From Niveispirillum irakense DSM 11586 (lineage in GTDB: Bacteria > Pseudomonadota > Alphaproteobacteria > Azospirillales > Azospirillaceae), in NCBI RefSeq assembly GCF_000429645.1, contig NZ_AUCG01000023.1, positions 310,001 to 374,000 on the forward strand: a stretch of DNA of 64,000 bases. Direction: 5' to 3'. The notes beneath the pieces are model-generated. The model ran no database searches and was not told the origin of the DNA. It worked only from the letters and a program-made list of their open reading frames with translations. Position numbers and translations under genes: made by a program. Shown here piece after piece: positions 52,910 through 62,623 of this stretch (positions are counted from its first letter, which is position 1; every line of letters begins with the position of its first letter).

Positions 52910-54016
52910 TCAGGATTTCGGCTTTGCCGTACTGTCGCGCAGCGCCAGGTGCGGCTGAATCACCACTTCCCGCATCCGGGCATCCGGCTGGCTGATCCGC
53001 TGGATCAATCTTTCACCGGCCATGCGCCCCATATCCCTGATCGGCGAACGCACTGTGGTGAGGGAAGGCGAAAGTCGGGATGCCAGCGGGGAATCATCAT
53101 ACCCGACAACGGACAGTTCCTCCGGGATGGCGATCCGCATCCGATAGGCGGCTTTGTAAGCGCCAGCAGCCATCTCGTCATTACAGGCGAAAATGGCGGT
53201 CGGCCGGGGCACCTGCCTCAACAGCTTTTCCGCACACACATCACCGGATTCAAACGTATAGGCCCCTTCCGCCATCATTTCGGGCGACAGGGAAAGCCCA
53301 TGGCGGGCCAAGCCATTGGCGAAGCCGCGATGGCGCTCATGCGCGGAGCGGTACTGCGACGGGCCCGCAATGAACCCGATGCGCCGATGGCCCAACTCCG
53401 CGAGATGGTCGGCAACCTCAGCCGCGCCCTTATGATCCTCATAGACAATCAGATTGGCCGCAATGTCCAGGGGGACACAGGCCAGACGGATGAAGCGGCA
53501 TCCCACTTCGGTCAACATCGCCGCCAGGGCGTCATTCTCTGAAACGGGGGGCAGAAGGACAACACCATCAAGCTTCTGCCGCTCTACAAACTGTCGGACT
53601 TCCTTCAACAGATGCGGACTGTCCCGGTCACAGGGATGGACAACCAGCTCAAAGCCCGATTTGCGGCACGCTTCCAGCACACCGCTTTGAATATTCACAA
53701 TATATTGAGCATTGGGATTATCGTAAATCAGCCCGAGCAGGAAAGAGCGCTGGGATGCCAGGCCCCGCGCCTGGGGGTCCGGTTCGTATCCGATATCCGC
53801 AATGACCTTGGCAATTTTCTGCCGCGTCTCGTCATTCACCAGGGGGGATTGGTTGATGACACGGGACACGGTCTTTTTGGACACTTCTGCCAGACGCGCG
53901 ACATCGTTGATGGTGGGGCGCCGCTTCAGATCCCAGACATACTGCTTGCCATCGGCTGTCTCCACCGTGGCAATGCCACCGGTCACGATTGTCTTGTCCT
54001 GGGCTGCTCCCGACAT
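52910..54016 (-). CDS. LacI-family regulator of the pectin locus
   Basis: ATG 54016 has AAGGAA ten bases upstream; the longer frame to 54091 lacks support. The 368-residue protein has about 30 unusual N-terminal residues before the LacI helix-turn-helix (PTINDVARLAEVSKKTVSRV, then INQSPLVNDETRQKI) and a periplasmic-binding-type effector domain (FLLGLIYDNPNAQYIVNIQ, IFACNDEMAAGAYKAAYRM, LSVVGYDDSPLASRLSPSL). It probably represses until a pectin breakdown product binds. Candidate operators at 52858, 54209, 57438 and 57472 cover its own and neighbouring promoters. Confidence 0.9.
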   Translation of the reverse strand: MSGAAQDKTIVTGGIATVETADGKQYVWDLKRRPTINDVARLAEVSKKTVSRVINQSPLVNDETRQKIAKVIADIGYEPDPQARGLASQRSFLLGLIYDNPNAQYIVNIQSGVLEACRKSGFELVVHPCDRDSPHLLKEVRQFVERQKLDGVVLLPPVSENDALAAMLTEVGCRFIRLACVPLDIAANLIVYEDHKGAAEVADHLAELGHRRIGFIAGPSQYRSAHERHRGFANGLARHGLSLSPEMMAEGAYTFESGDVCAEKLLRQVPRPTAIFACNDEMAAGAYKAAYRMRIAIPEELSVVGYDDSPLASRLSPSLTTVRSPIRDMGRMAGERLIQRISQPDARMREVVIQPHLALRDSTAKPKS

Positions 54017-54434
54017 CAAGCGTATTCCTTCATCCGATGCGACGTCATGCCGGCCCGCCGCAAGCCTGCTTTTGCTCTGCGGAAACTGCACTGTGGGCGG
54101 GCTTGGCGCAATATTGAAATAAGGGGGAGAGGTATCGGACCAACGGCACAGGGCCAGAATCGATGCAAAACAGTACCAGCCCGATAGGGTCGCCGGTTGG
54201 AATTTTATGGAAACCGGTATCAGACCCCTTTAAAACAAGCAGGCGCAAGGCTGTATGGAAAGTGTCCGCCCTTAACAGGGCATGGCATTCCCAGAGGAAA
54301 TACCAATCTCCCCTTCAGAGCCTCTCCTTCTCAGGGCATATCGCCCCCGCTTCATCAAAATCCAGAAGAAGTGCCTTAAGAGAGCATATCCGGAAGGGGA
54401 ATAGAGGGGGCCCTGAAGCCCCCTCCCCGCCGGA
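54017..54434. other. 418-base gap between the TonB receptor and LacI genes
   Basis: It holds the LacI gene promoter region with the 54209-54222 dyad and an 8-bp hairpin (GAGGGGGC 54404-54411, GCCCCCTC 54418-54425) just after the TonB stop that may act as its terminator, although no T-run follows. No gene was seen. Confidence 0.6.
54209..54222. promoter_or_regulatory. ACCGGT-centred operator candidate upstream of lacI
   Basis: GGAAACCGGTATCA shares the ACCGGT core and flanking TCA half-site with the other three dyads. It lies 193 bases before the LacI start, next to a TAAAAT-like element on the minus strand, suiting autoregulation. Confidence 0.45.
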
Positions 54435-57323
54435 TCAATACTTGTAGCGCGCGCCCAGGAAAAACTGGCGGCCGGTATGCTCATAGGTTTCCAGATTCTT
54501 ACGGTCGCTGGTACCAACCCAGCGCTCATCGAACTGGTCGGTCAGGTTGATCGCCTCGAACGATACGGTGATCTGATCCGTCAGTTCATAGCTGGCGGAG
54601 AAGTCCAGGTTGAAGGTCGAGGCCTTGCCGCGGATATCATTCGCGTTACCGGGCGCGATCTGCGTCAGGTAGGCATCCCGGAAGGAGCCGGATACGCGGG
54701 CCGAGAACTTGTCATCCTCGTAATAAAGCGTGGCATTGAAGGATTTCGGCGACAGGCCGACCAGCGGCTCGGTCACCAGACGGCTGGCGACAATATAGTC
54801 GATATCCGACGTCACATAGGTGAAGTTGACGATACCGCCGAAACTGTCGAACGGAGCCGGCAGGAAAGTGAACGGTTTCTGCAGGCTGACTTCAAAGCCC
54901 TTCAACGGACCGCCCTGGGTATTTTCCGCCCGGGTGACCGTGAAGACGGTGTCGGGCGTATTGCCATTGGCCAGCAGCACATCCGGCAGACCGGTGCTGG
55001 CGAAAGAAACCGTTTCGGATATCTGCTGGATGTAGGTCTTGATGTCCTTATAGAACAGGCCGACCGTGAACAGCGTCTCCTTCTCCGGATACCATTCAAA
55101 GCTGAGATCAACCGTATTCGCCTTGATCGGCTGCAGATACGGGTTGCCGACGGACAATGTACGGGCCGTATTGTTGATCGAACCACCCGGCGTCAGAACC
55201 GGCAGGTCAGGACGCGACATCACCTTGGCGGCACCAAAGCGGACAAGCACATCGTCCACCGGTTCCAGGGTCAGGTTCATGGCCGGCAGCGTGTTGTTAT
55301 ATTCCCGCTCAATCGTTACCTGCCGGGTCCCGACATAACCAACGGAGGTCAGCTCGGTCTTGACCTGACGGACACCGACATTGCCACGGAACGGCAGGCC
55401 GAACAGCTCGGTGGAGAAATCGGCCTGGACATAGCCGCTATAGCTCTTTTCGCCGGCGCTGCGATTTTGCCCAAGCTGGTTGGACGCATCCAGGCGGAAA
55501 TCGCCATACTGATTGACGCAGTTGCAGTAAATATCGAGCGCGCTGGCCAGCTTGTCGATCGACGGCACCACCCAGGAGGTCGGTGTCCCCGCAGGCATGC
55601 CCAGATTGCGACCGAACCCGGTCAGAAGCTCGGAAATGTCCGCCACGGTCACACCTGGCGGCAAGGCAACAGCCGCTTCCGTCAGGGTCGCCGTGCCATT
55701 GCCAAACGGGTCGATAGTGGCATAGCGGCGCTGTTCCTGCGTGTTGAAATCATAATCCTTGTAGATACCGCCGGCCTTCATCGTCAGCCAATCATTGGTA
55801 TCCCACTCAAAATCACCACGATAGGTCTGGAACTCATTCTTCGTCTTGTTCGGTCGCATACGGATCAGCGACTGATCCCCCACAATGGCGCCATTGCGCG
55901 CCAGACGGGTGGAGGGGCTGAACACATAATTGGCCGGATTGGTGACATCGAACCCGTAATTAAAGGAAGGCAGGTTCTTATTGTCGCGGAAATCGTAGGA
56001 ATAACCATTCACATTGTACCGTTCCAACGACAGGGTCGTCTGGACCGGATTGTCCTGGGTGGATGAGGACCAGCCAGCAACCCCCTTGAAGCGGAACGTG
56101 TCACTGAATTCCTGGCTCAGGCCCACGGAATATTGCAGGAACTCGGTTTCCAGCTCATCCAGGCGTTGTTCGGTGCGGATATCCACGCCGTTGAACGTAC
56201 CGGCGATCAGGTTCTGCTTATCGTCAAAAACCGGGTTGATCACCGTCGTGCCGCCCATGCCGCCAGCACCGGTGTTACGGCTGAAGGAAATCGCCTCCAG
56301 ATATTCTTCCTTACGCGTCCCTTTCAGGTTGGCATAAAGCAGATCCAGGTCGATGCGGGTCGTCTCAAACGGCTGGAACTGGACGGCCGAAGTGACGCCC
56401 AGCCGCTCCTGCTCATAATCCAGACGGCCATAGCGCGGAATACGGGGATGCCAGTAATTCTGCACTGGCAGAGCGCGGTTACCGGGGGAATTGCTGACAC
56501 CGCCACCGCCGAACAGGAAGTTGCTGGTGGCGCTGCCCAGACCGGTCGTCTGGTTGATGGTGCCAACCGTATCGATACCCCGTTCCCAACGACCGGTGCT
56601 GGACCCTTCCTCCAGCCGGTTGGTCTTGGCATAAGCGACCGAGACGAGAGCGCCGACCTTGCCATCTGCGAACGTATCGCCAATCAGGAAAGTGCCGCGT
56701 GGATCCTTGGATTTTGAGAGATCGTTATAGCCAACCTAGCCCGAGGCCGCGAGGACGAACTTATTGTAATCGAAGGGACGGGCGGTCTGGAGATCGACCG
56801 TGGCGCCGAGCGAGCCTTCTTCTGTCTGGGCCGACTGCGACTTGCGCACCGTCAGGCTATTGAACAGTTCGGAAGCAAAAATCTGGAAGTCAAAACCGCG
56901 ACCGCGGTTGGCGCCGCCCGACCCATCCTTGCCGCCCGTCGTCGCCAACGCCTCCAGCCCGTTCAAACGGACACGGGTAAACTGGGAAGACAAACCACGC
57001 ACCGTGATCGACCGGCCCTCACCACCATCGCGGTCAATGGAGACGCCAGGGATACGTTGCAGCGATTCAGCCAGATTCATATCCGGGAAATCGGCGATAT
57101 CCTCGGCGTTGATAACATCGACAATGTCGTTTTCATTCCGCTTCTGGCTGATGGCGCTGGCCAGGGAGCCGCGGAAGCCGGTGACGACAATTTCTTCCAG
57201 CGATTCTGCCGGCGCTTCCTGCGCCTGGGCCTGAACAGGCCCCAACGCGAGGCACATCAAGCCAATAGCGGAGACACTGGACGCAATGGTAGCGTTGCGG
57301 GACTTGCCCACGGCGAACGTCAT
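54435..57323 (-). pseudogene. TonB-dependent receptor interrupted by one in-frame amber codon
   Basis: ATG 57323 has AAGGA seven bases upstream. The first 195 residues hold a signal peptide, a TonB box (LEEIVVTGFRGSLASAISQK) and most of the plug (NLAESLQRIPGVSIDRDGGE, then GSLGATVDLQTARPFDYNKF). A TAG at 56738-56736 ends it after VLAASG. The same frame then stays open for 766 further codons (VGYNDLSKSKDPRGTF onward) to a normal barrel end (FLGARYKY) at 54435, about 962 codons in all. A single CAG-to-TAG change would explain it. It resembles the Xanthomonas/Caulobacter-type carbohydrate receptors and belongs to the pectin locus. It could be a pseudogene, read through by a suppressor, or a sequencing error. 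Confidence 0.85.
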
Positions 57324-57437
57324 GATATTTCCTTCCCCTTCAGAACGCCCTGGCCCGTTTGTGTGACGCCGCCATTTCCCGTGACGACCGGCACCCTGAC
57401 GTTTTTGATTTTTACTTCATTGCACGCCTCCGGTTTA

Positions 57438-57451
57438 TGACACCGGTGACA
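57438..57451. promoter_or_regulatory. LacI operator candidate 1 in the TonB receptor / kdgK divergent promoter
   Basis: TGACACCGGTGACA is a near-perfect palindrome with a central CG typical of LacI operators. An identical 14-mer lies 34 bases to the right. Confidence 0.65.
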
Positions 57452-57471
57452 GGGGCGATCATGCTCCAGCC

Positions 57472-57485
57472 TGACACCGGTGACA
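57472..57485. promoter_or_regulatory. LacI operator candidate 2 in the TonB receptor / kdgK divergent promoter
   Basis: This is an exact second copy of TGACACCGGTGACA, 34 bases (about three helical turns) from the first, in the 288-base region between divergent genes. Paired sites suit cooperative or looped repression. Confidence 0.65.
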
Positions 57486-57611
57486 ATAGTCTTTTGCATC
57501 CCTGCATCCAACTTTGTATCAAACTGTTGCCAAGGTACCATCCAATGCGGACAAGGATGGGTTTGCTGGCGCCTGTTCGACCCTGGGGGCGCTGGCCAGG
57601 GAGGTTTGATA

Positions 57612-58634
57612 ATGAGCACGACGCGGATCGTCTGTTTTGGTGAAATGCTGGTGCGCCTGACAGCACCAGGCCGGGAGATGCTGCTTCAATCCCCCCGGCT
57701 GGATGTGACCATTGGCGGGGCTGAAGCCAATGTGGCCGTGTCGCTGGCACGCTTTGGCTGGGATGCGGCCATGGTCACCACCCTGCCGGATCAGGCGTTG
57801 GGCCAGGCCTGTCGCGCTCAATTGCGCTACCAGGGCATCGATGCGCGCCATGTTGTGATGCGTCCCGGTCGCATGGGCCTTTATTTCCTGACCCCCGGCG
57901 CAATGCAGCGCCCGGCGGAAATCATCTATGACCGGGCAGGTTCGGCCTTCGCGACCACCCCGGCCGATGCCTATGATTGGCCAGCCCTGCTGGAAGGGGC
58001 GGACTGGCTGCATGTCGGCGGCATCACGCCCGCCGTCAGCCAACATGCCGAGGATGCCGTTCTTGCCGCGGCGGAGGCCGCCGCCAAGGCCGGCGTCAAA
58101 GTCTCCTTCGACTGTAATTACCGCGCCAAACTGTGGCAGGAACGGGGGGGCGATGCACCCGCCGTCTTCTCCCGCCTTGCCGCCTGTGCCGATCTGTTGT
58201 TCGGCAATGAACGGGACATTGCGCTGATTCTGGGTGCGGATTTCCATGCCGTCCCAGCAGAGGAACGGTTCCTGGCGGCAGCCGAACTGGCTTTCAAGAC
58301 CTGGCCGAAACTTCAGCGCATGGCCAGCACTGTCCGCACCCATCACGATGTGGACAACCAGGAACTGACTGGGCGTCTGGTGACCCGGGACCATCGGGTC
58401 CATCTGTCCCGCACCTTCAAGATGAACGGGATCGTGGACCGGATCGGTGGCGGCGACGCTTTCGCCGCCGGCCTGATCCACGCGATTGAGCGGGGCATGA
58501 CGGCTGATGGCGCCATCACCTTCGCAACCGCCGCCTCTGTGCTGAAACATTCCATCCCCGGCGACGCCAATATGGTTTCTGTCGCCGATGTGGTCAGCCT
58601 GGTGAATGACGAAGCCCTGGATGTGAAGCGCTGA
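57612..58634 (+). CDS. kdgK: 2-dehydro-3-deoxygluconokinase-like PfkB sugar kinase
   Basis: ATG 57612 has GGGAGG seven bases upstream; earlier starts run into the operator region. The 340-residue kinase has the PfkB signatures: VTIGGAEANVAVSLARFG near residue 37, FDCNYRAKLW typical of KDG kinases, and the catalytic RIGGGDAFAAG near residue 282. KDG kinase makes KDPG from the keto-deoxygluconate released in pectin and uronate catabolism. Its promoter carries two LacI operator candidates, and it is divergent from the TonB receptor. No KDPG aldolase gene is in view. Confidence 0.88.
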   Translation: MSTTRIVCFGEMLVRLTAPGREMLLQSPRLDVTIGGAEANVAVSLARFGWDAAMVTTLPDQALGQACRAQLRYQGIDARHVVMRPGRMGLYFLTPGAMQRPAEIIYDRAGSAFATTPADAYDWPALLEGADWLHVGGITPAVSQHAEDAVLAAAEAAAKAGVKVSFDCNYRAKLWQERGGDAPAVFSRLAACADLLFGNERDIALILGADFHAVPAEERFLAAAELAFKTWPKLQRMASTVRTHHDVDNQELTGRLVTRDHRVHLSRTFKMNGIVDRIGGGDAFAAGLIHAIERGMTADGAITFATAASVLKHSIPGDANMVSVADVVSLVNDEALDVKR

Positions 58635-58640
58635 ACAAGA

Positions 58641-58670
58641 AAAGGGGGAGCGGGCGTGCCGCTCCCCTGC
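58641..58670. terminator. Bidirectional terminator between kdgK and GH105 genes
   Basis: GGGGAGCGG (58645-58653) and CCGCTCCCC (58659-58667) form a 9-bp stem with a GCGTG loop. On the minus strand a short T-run follows. It sits in the 53-base gap between convergent stops. Confidence 0.6.
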
Positions 58671-58687
58671 CCTGTCTTCTATATAGA

Positions 58688-59776
58688 TTAGCGCCGCATC
58701 GCCTCCGCCACCGCCATCATCAGGGCGCCAACACCCTTAGGGTCGTTGGGGGTGATCTTTTCCGACAGGTAATATTCATAAGACCCGTCGCGATAGGGCG
58801 TGTTGCCAAGCCCGGCGATACCACAGATGCTGCCCAGTTCCGTGGGCGTGAGAAAGCGGTCGATCACGGCCCGCAGCGCCTGCTCACCCGCAGCGCCCTG
58901 TTCCGGGGTCAACACACCCAGCCGCGCGCCCAGCATCAGCCCGTAGGCGATCATCAGGCTGGCAGAGGCTTCCTCATAGTTGCCGGCGTCGCCACCGCGA
59001 TCCAGCACCTGCCACCACAGGCCGCCAGGGCTGCGCACCTTCATCAAGGCATCGGCCACTTCCTGGAACTGGGTGATCAGCGCATCACGGCCCTCGCCGG
59101 CAAAGGGGGCCGATTGTTCAACACAATCCGCCAGTGCCATGATGAACCAGCCCATGGCCCGGCCCCAGAAATTGGGCGAGCAGCCGGTTTCAGGGTTTGC
59201 CCAGCGCTCCTGCCGGCTTTCATCCCAACCATGGTAATAAAGGCCGGTGCGGGCATCGCGCAGCTTTTCCCGCACGGTGGTGAACTGGCGCACGACATCG
59301 GCGAAAGCGTCCCGGTCGCCGCGCGCCACCGCATCGGCCACCACCAGCGGCTGGGCCATGTAAAGCCCGTCCAGCCAGACCTGCCAGGGATAGATCTGCT
59401 TGTGCCAGTAATTGCCGGACTTGGTACGGGGATGGGTGGCGAGTTGGGAAATTTGTACCGCAGCGGCCCGGCGGAAGCGTTCCTCGCCTGTGCGGTCATA
59501 AAGCGGGAAGAAGATTTTCCCGGACTTCACATTGTCGATATTATACTCGACAATCTCAAACCCGCTGATCGTCCCATCCTCCGCCACGCGGGGAGAGACA
59601 TGGCGATAGACGAAATCGAAAAATTCGGATCGGCCGGTGCTGTCTGCCAGATCCAGGCAGCCTTTCCAGATACAGCCATCCTCGTAATTCCAGGCCGGCT
59701 TGTAATTATGCCAGTTCGCCAGGTAATGGCGAATGAAGGGCAGAAGCTGCGGGCCGAAACGATCGAAATCACTCAT
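58688..59776 (-). CDS. Unsaturated rhamnogalacturonyl/glucuronyl hydrolase, GH105
   Basis: ATG 59776 overlaps the GH28 stop (ATGA), so the long upstream frame to 60016 is a shadow of GH28. The 362-residue protein has the alpha6/alpha6-barrel pattern of GH105: WNYEDGCIWKGCLDLAD, WLDGLYMAQPLVVADA with the catalytic Asp, and FWGRAMGWFIMALADCVEQ. It has no signal peptide and acts in the cytoplasm. It removes the unsaturated uronate from lyase-derived rhamnogalacturonan or pectin oligomers, giving products that lead to KDG. It is the last gene of the minus-strand sugar transport operon. Confidence 0.88.
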   Translation of the reverse strand: MSDFDRFGPQLLPFIRHYLANWHNYKPAWNYEDGCIWKGCLDLADSTGRSEFFDFVYRHVSPRVAEDGTISGFEIVEYNIDNVKSGKIFFPLYDRTGEERFRRAAAVQISQLATHPRTKSGNYWHKQIYPWQVWLDGLYMAQPLVVADAVARGDRDAFADVVRQFTTVREKLRDARTGLYYHGWDESRQERWANPETGCSPNFWGRAMGWFIMALADCVEQSAPFAGEGRDALITQFQEVADALMKVRSPGGLWWQVLDRGGDAGNYEEASASLMIAYGLMLGARLGVLTPEQGAAGEQALRAVIDRFLTPTELGSICGIAGLGNTPYRDGSYEYYLSEKITPNDPKGVGALMMAVAEAMRR

Positions 59777-61323
59777 GGGATCAGGTCCACCTGGTCGAAG
59801 CTGAGCGCGTCCCCCGTCTGGCCGGCGATATCCACGCCCTCCAGATCCAGGCCGCGCACATGGGAAAAATGGAATCCGGCCCGCACGAGCGGTTCTATCC
59901 CCTCCGCCATGTCGGGATAGCCCGGCATGGCGTCGGCGGCATAGCGGACACGGTAATTGGCAAGGGTCAGGCCATCCACCGGCCGTTCGGGCAAACCCAG
60001 CACATGGCCGGCGCAATGGCGGGTTTCCACCGCCTCGATATCACGCAGCGTAATGTTGGCGATGGTGGGCGTACCTTCATCCACCGGCAGCGGCTGGCGG
60101 GATGCGACATAGGGGGTGCGCCCGTCAGGATCGCACCAATAAAAGCTGTTAATGACAAAGGGGCTGCCCACCCCTTCCATGCGGATGTTGCGCATATGGA
60201 TACCATCGACGACGGCCAGACGGCCTCGCCCGCGCCGCGTCTTGATGCGCAGGCCCCGGTCGGTGCCGCGGAACAGGCAATCGCGGATTTCCACCGCCTT
60301 CACGCCCGACGCCATTTCCGACCCGATGACCACGCCGCCATGGCCCTGCTCCATCAGGCAGTTGGAAATGGTCAGCCGTTCCGTCGCCACCGGGCGGCGC
60401 TGGGCGATCCAGATTTTCCCTGACTTGATGGCGATGCAATCATCCCCGGTATCAAACCGCACCCCGGCAATCCGCACATCCTGGCAGCTTTCCGGGTTGA
60501 TACCGTCCGTATTCGGGCTGTCGGCCGGGGCCGCCACCTTCATGTCGGCAAAGGTCAACCGGCGGCTGAACAAAGGATGCACCGTCCAGGAAGGGCTGTT
60601 GCAGACCGTCACACCGGTGACCTGGATATCGGCGCTGTCCACCAGGAACAAGGCCCGTGGCCGCCATCCCTGGAATGGGGCCTTCGGCCGCGACCACCAT
60701 GTGTCGAAACGGGCGTTGCCGTCGATAATGCCGGACCCGAAAATATGAACATCCTGCACGCCGATGCCGGTGATCAGCCCGGCATGGCAATCAGCCGGCG
60801 TGCCCTCCCAACTGCCGAGATAGCTCTCCCGACCCGCAGCATCGGTCAGGATGCCTGGCAATACCGGCCAACGGGCAATATCCGGATGTCCCAGCAGCCG
60901 CGCCCCATCCTGCAGCCAAAGACAGACACCCGATTTCAGGAAAAGCGGCCCGGTCAACCAGTCGCCCGGCGGCACCAGCAGTGTCCCCCCGGCAGGGCAA
61001 GCCTGAATGGCCGCCTGAAGGAACACGGTGTCATCGTGCCGCCCATCGCCCACCGCCCCGCAGGCACGCACATCCAGCAGCGCTGCCTCCTCCCTGGTGC
61101 GGATGCTTAGGGACAGGCGATGGCCATTGCTCTCCACTGCCACCTTATAGTCACGCCCCGGTTCCAGCCCGGACAGGGTGAAGACATTGGTACGTGTGGT
61201 CAGGATGGGCACATCGTCCAGCATGACCTGATGGTCCCATGGCGCTTGCCAGGGATGGCCACAGGCCATTTCCAGCGTCGCACTGCGCGGCCCAACCGCG
61301 ATCAGGGCCAGTTCGGGCATCAT
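59773..61323 (-). CDS. Glycoside hydrolase family 28 (polygalacturonase-type), cytoplasmic
   Basis: The 516-residue protein has an N-terminal fibronectin-like region (residues 1-80, LTTRTNVFTLSGLEPGRDYK) and then the GH28 beta-helix (VRACGAVGDGRHDDTVFLQA). The catalytic motifs are NTDGI, DTGDDCIAIKSG, GHGGVVIGSE and LRIKT. There is no signal peptide, so it should work on imported oligogalacturonides or rhamnogalacturonan fragments in the cytoplasm as an exo-enzyme. ATG 61323 shares one base with the stop of the binding-protein gene (TGATG). Confidence 0.9.
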   Translation of the reverse strand: MMPELALIAVGPRSATLEMACGHPWQAPWDHQVMLDDVPILTTRTNVFTLSGLEPGRDYKVAVESNGHRLSLSIRTREEAALLDVRACGAVGDGRHDDTVFLQAAIQACPAGGTLLVPPGDWLTGPLFLKSGVCLWLQDGARLLGHPDIARWPVLPGILTDAAGRESYLGSWEGTPADCHAGLITGIGVQDVHIFGSGIIDGNARFDTWWSRPKAPFQGWRPRALFLVDSADIQVTGVTVCNSPSWTVHPLFSRRLTFADMKVAAPADSPNTDGINPESCQDVRIAGVRFDTGDDCIAIKSGKIWIAQRRPVATERLTISNCLMEQGHGGVVIGSEMASGVKAVEIRDCLFRGTDRGLRIKTRRGRGRLAVVDGIHMRNIRMEGVGSPFVINSFYWCDPDGRTPYVASRQPLPVDEGTPTIANITLRDIEAVETRHCAGHVLGLPERPVDGLTLANYRVRYAADAMPGYPDMAEGIEPLVRAGFHFSHVRGLDLEGVDIAGQTGDALSFDQVDLIP

Positions 61324-62612
61324 CAGCGGATAACCCGGTGCAGGATGGCGTTGATTTCCCGGTTGAAGGCTTTGCCGGCCTGTTCCGGCGTCAGGCGCCC
61401 ATAACCCTGCTTTTCCAGGATGTCATTAAAGCCATCCCGCACGCGGGCATGTTCAAAATAGCCGGAAAGATGAATGGCACGCGGCAAGCTCTCAACCTGA
61501 CGCTTCCCGGCAAGCGCCAGCGGGTCCAGCCCACCATTGGCCGCCAGCACCTGTTCCGCCGCGCGGCTGGCCGGCACCCCGCGCCGCGCACCCAGGATGG
61601 CGACACCTTCCGGGTCATTCAGCATGAAATTGACCAGCAGGGCCGCCGCCTCCGCCTCCGGCGTGTCGCGGTTGATGGCAAACATCATGGATGGCTTGTA
61701 CAGCAGGCCCGCCACGCTGGCCCCCGGCAGCATAGGATATGGGGCCAGGGTCAAGCGCTGCCCCGGTTCAAGCGTGTCGGCGAACTTGCCGACCGAGCTG
61801 GTCCATTGATAGGTGCCGGCATAGCGGCCACTGATCCAGGGCCGCAATTCCTGTGGCTGGACATTGCCGTAGGACGCCCGCTCCCGCGCGCTGGGGATGA
61901 CATGCTGGGCCACCAGTTGCTGATAAAATTCAGCCATCGCGGTCAGATCGGACAGGTCCGGGCCCAATTCGCGCGTCACTTCGTCGATGAAAGGCGCGGG
62001 CCGGCGCTGAATCTGCCAGCTATAAAGCATGGCAGTCAGATCCTGGAAATTCACATCCAGCGGGAAATAATCCGGCCCCAAGCGGTCACGGAAGATAGGC
62101 CCGGCCGCCAGCAGCGCATCCCAACTGTCCGGCACGGACAGCCCGGCCTTGGAAAAAGTGGTCTCATTGAAATAAAACAGCCGCGCCGTCATGGACGGGG
62201 GCAGCCCGTTGAGATGCCCCTCCACCGTCGACATGGCGATGGCATCTTCGGGAAACTGGGTCAGATCAATCAGACCCGGCAACCGGTTCAGATCGTAGAA
62301 GCCATCCCCATGGCGGGAGAACAGGCGCAGCCAGTTCCAGTTGATCTGCATGACATCCGGGGCCGTACCCCCGGCGATCTGCGTCGTCAAACGCTCCAGA
62401 TGCCCGGCCCAGCCGGTATATTCCGCCTTGATCCGAATATGGGGGTGGCGACGCTGGAAAGCCTCCAGCGCCTGAAGCTGGGCACGGTGGACATCATTGC
62501 CCCCCCACCAGGACATGCGCAGATTGACCGGGCTGGCGGCCCGGATGGCGGGGGCGGCAATGGCGGTGGCAGCCAGCGACAGCCCGCCCAGCAGCAGTGA
62601 TCGGCGTTGCAT
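61323..62612 (-). CDS. Carbohydrate ABC transporter substrate-binding protein
   Basis: The 429-residue protein begins MQRRSLLLGGLSLAATAIAA, a signal with a twin-arginine-like start. It continues with the family 1 sugar-binding pattern (LRMSWWGGNDVHRAQLQALE, then YTGWAGHLERLTTQIAGGTA and DVMQINWNWLRLF). It should bind pectin-derived oligosaccharides in the periplasm for the two permeases upstream. No ATPase gene is visible; a shared MsmX/UgpC-type ATPase or one beyond the right edge is expected. Confidence 0.9.
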   Translation of the reverse strand: MQRRSLLLGGLSLAATAIAAPAIRAASPVNLRMSWWGGNDVHRAQLQALEAFQRRHPHIRIKAEYTGWAGHLERLTTQIAGGTAPDVMQINWNWLRLFSRHGDGFYDLNRLPGLIDLTQFPEDAIAMSTVEGHLNGLPPSMTARLFYFNETTFSKAGLSVPDSWDALLAAGPIFRDRLGPDYFPLDVNFQDLTAMLYSWQIQRRPAPFIDEVTRELGPDLSDLTAMAEFYQQLVAQHVIPSARERASYGNVQPQELRPWISGRYAGTYQWTSSVGKFADTLEPGQRLTLAPYPMLPGASVAGLLYKPSMMFAINRDTPEAEAAALLVNFMLNDPEGVAILGARRGVPASRAAEQVLAANGGLDPLALAGKRQVESLPRAIHLSGYFEHARVRDGFNDILEKQGYGRLTPEQAGKAFNREINAILHRVIR

Positions 62613-62623
62613 GGATCTGCCCC

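Noticed and set aside
58688-60016. A longer GH105 product starting at 60016
   Set aside because: The extra 80 residues are the antiphase reading of the GH28 3' end; the ATGA overlap at 59776 gives a normal family start.
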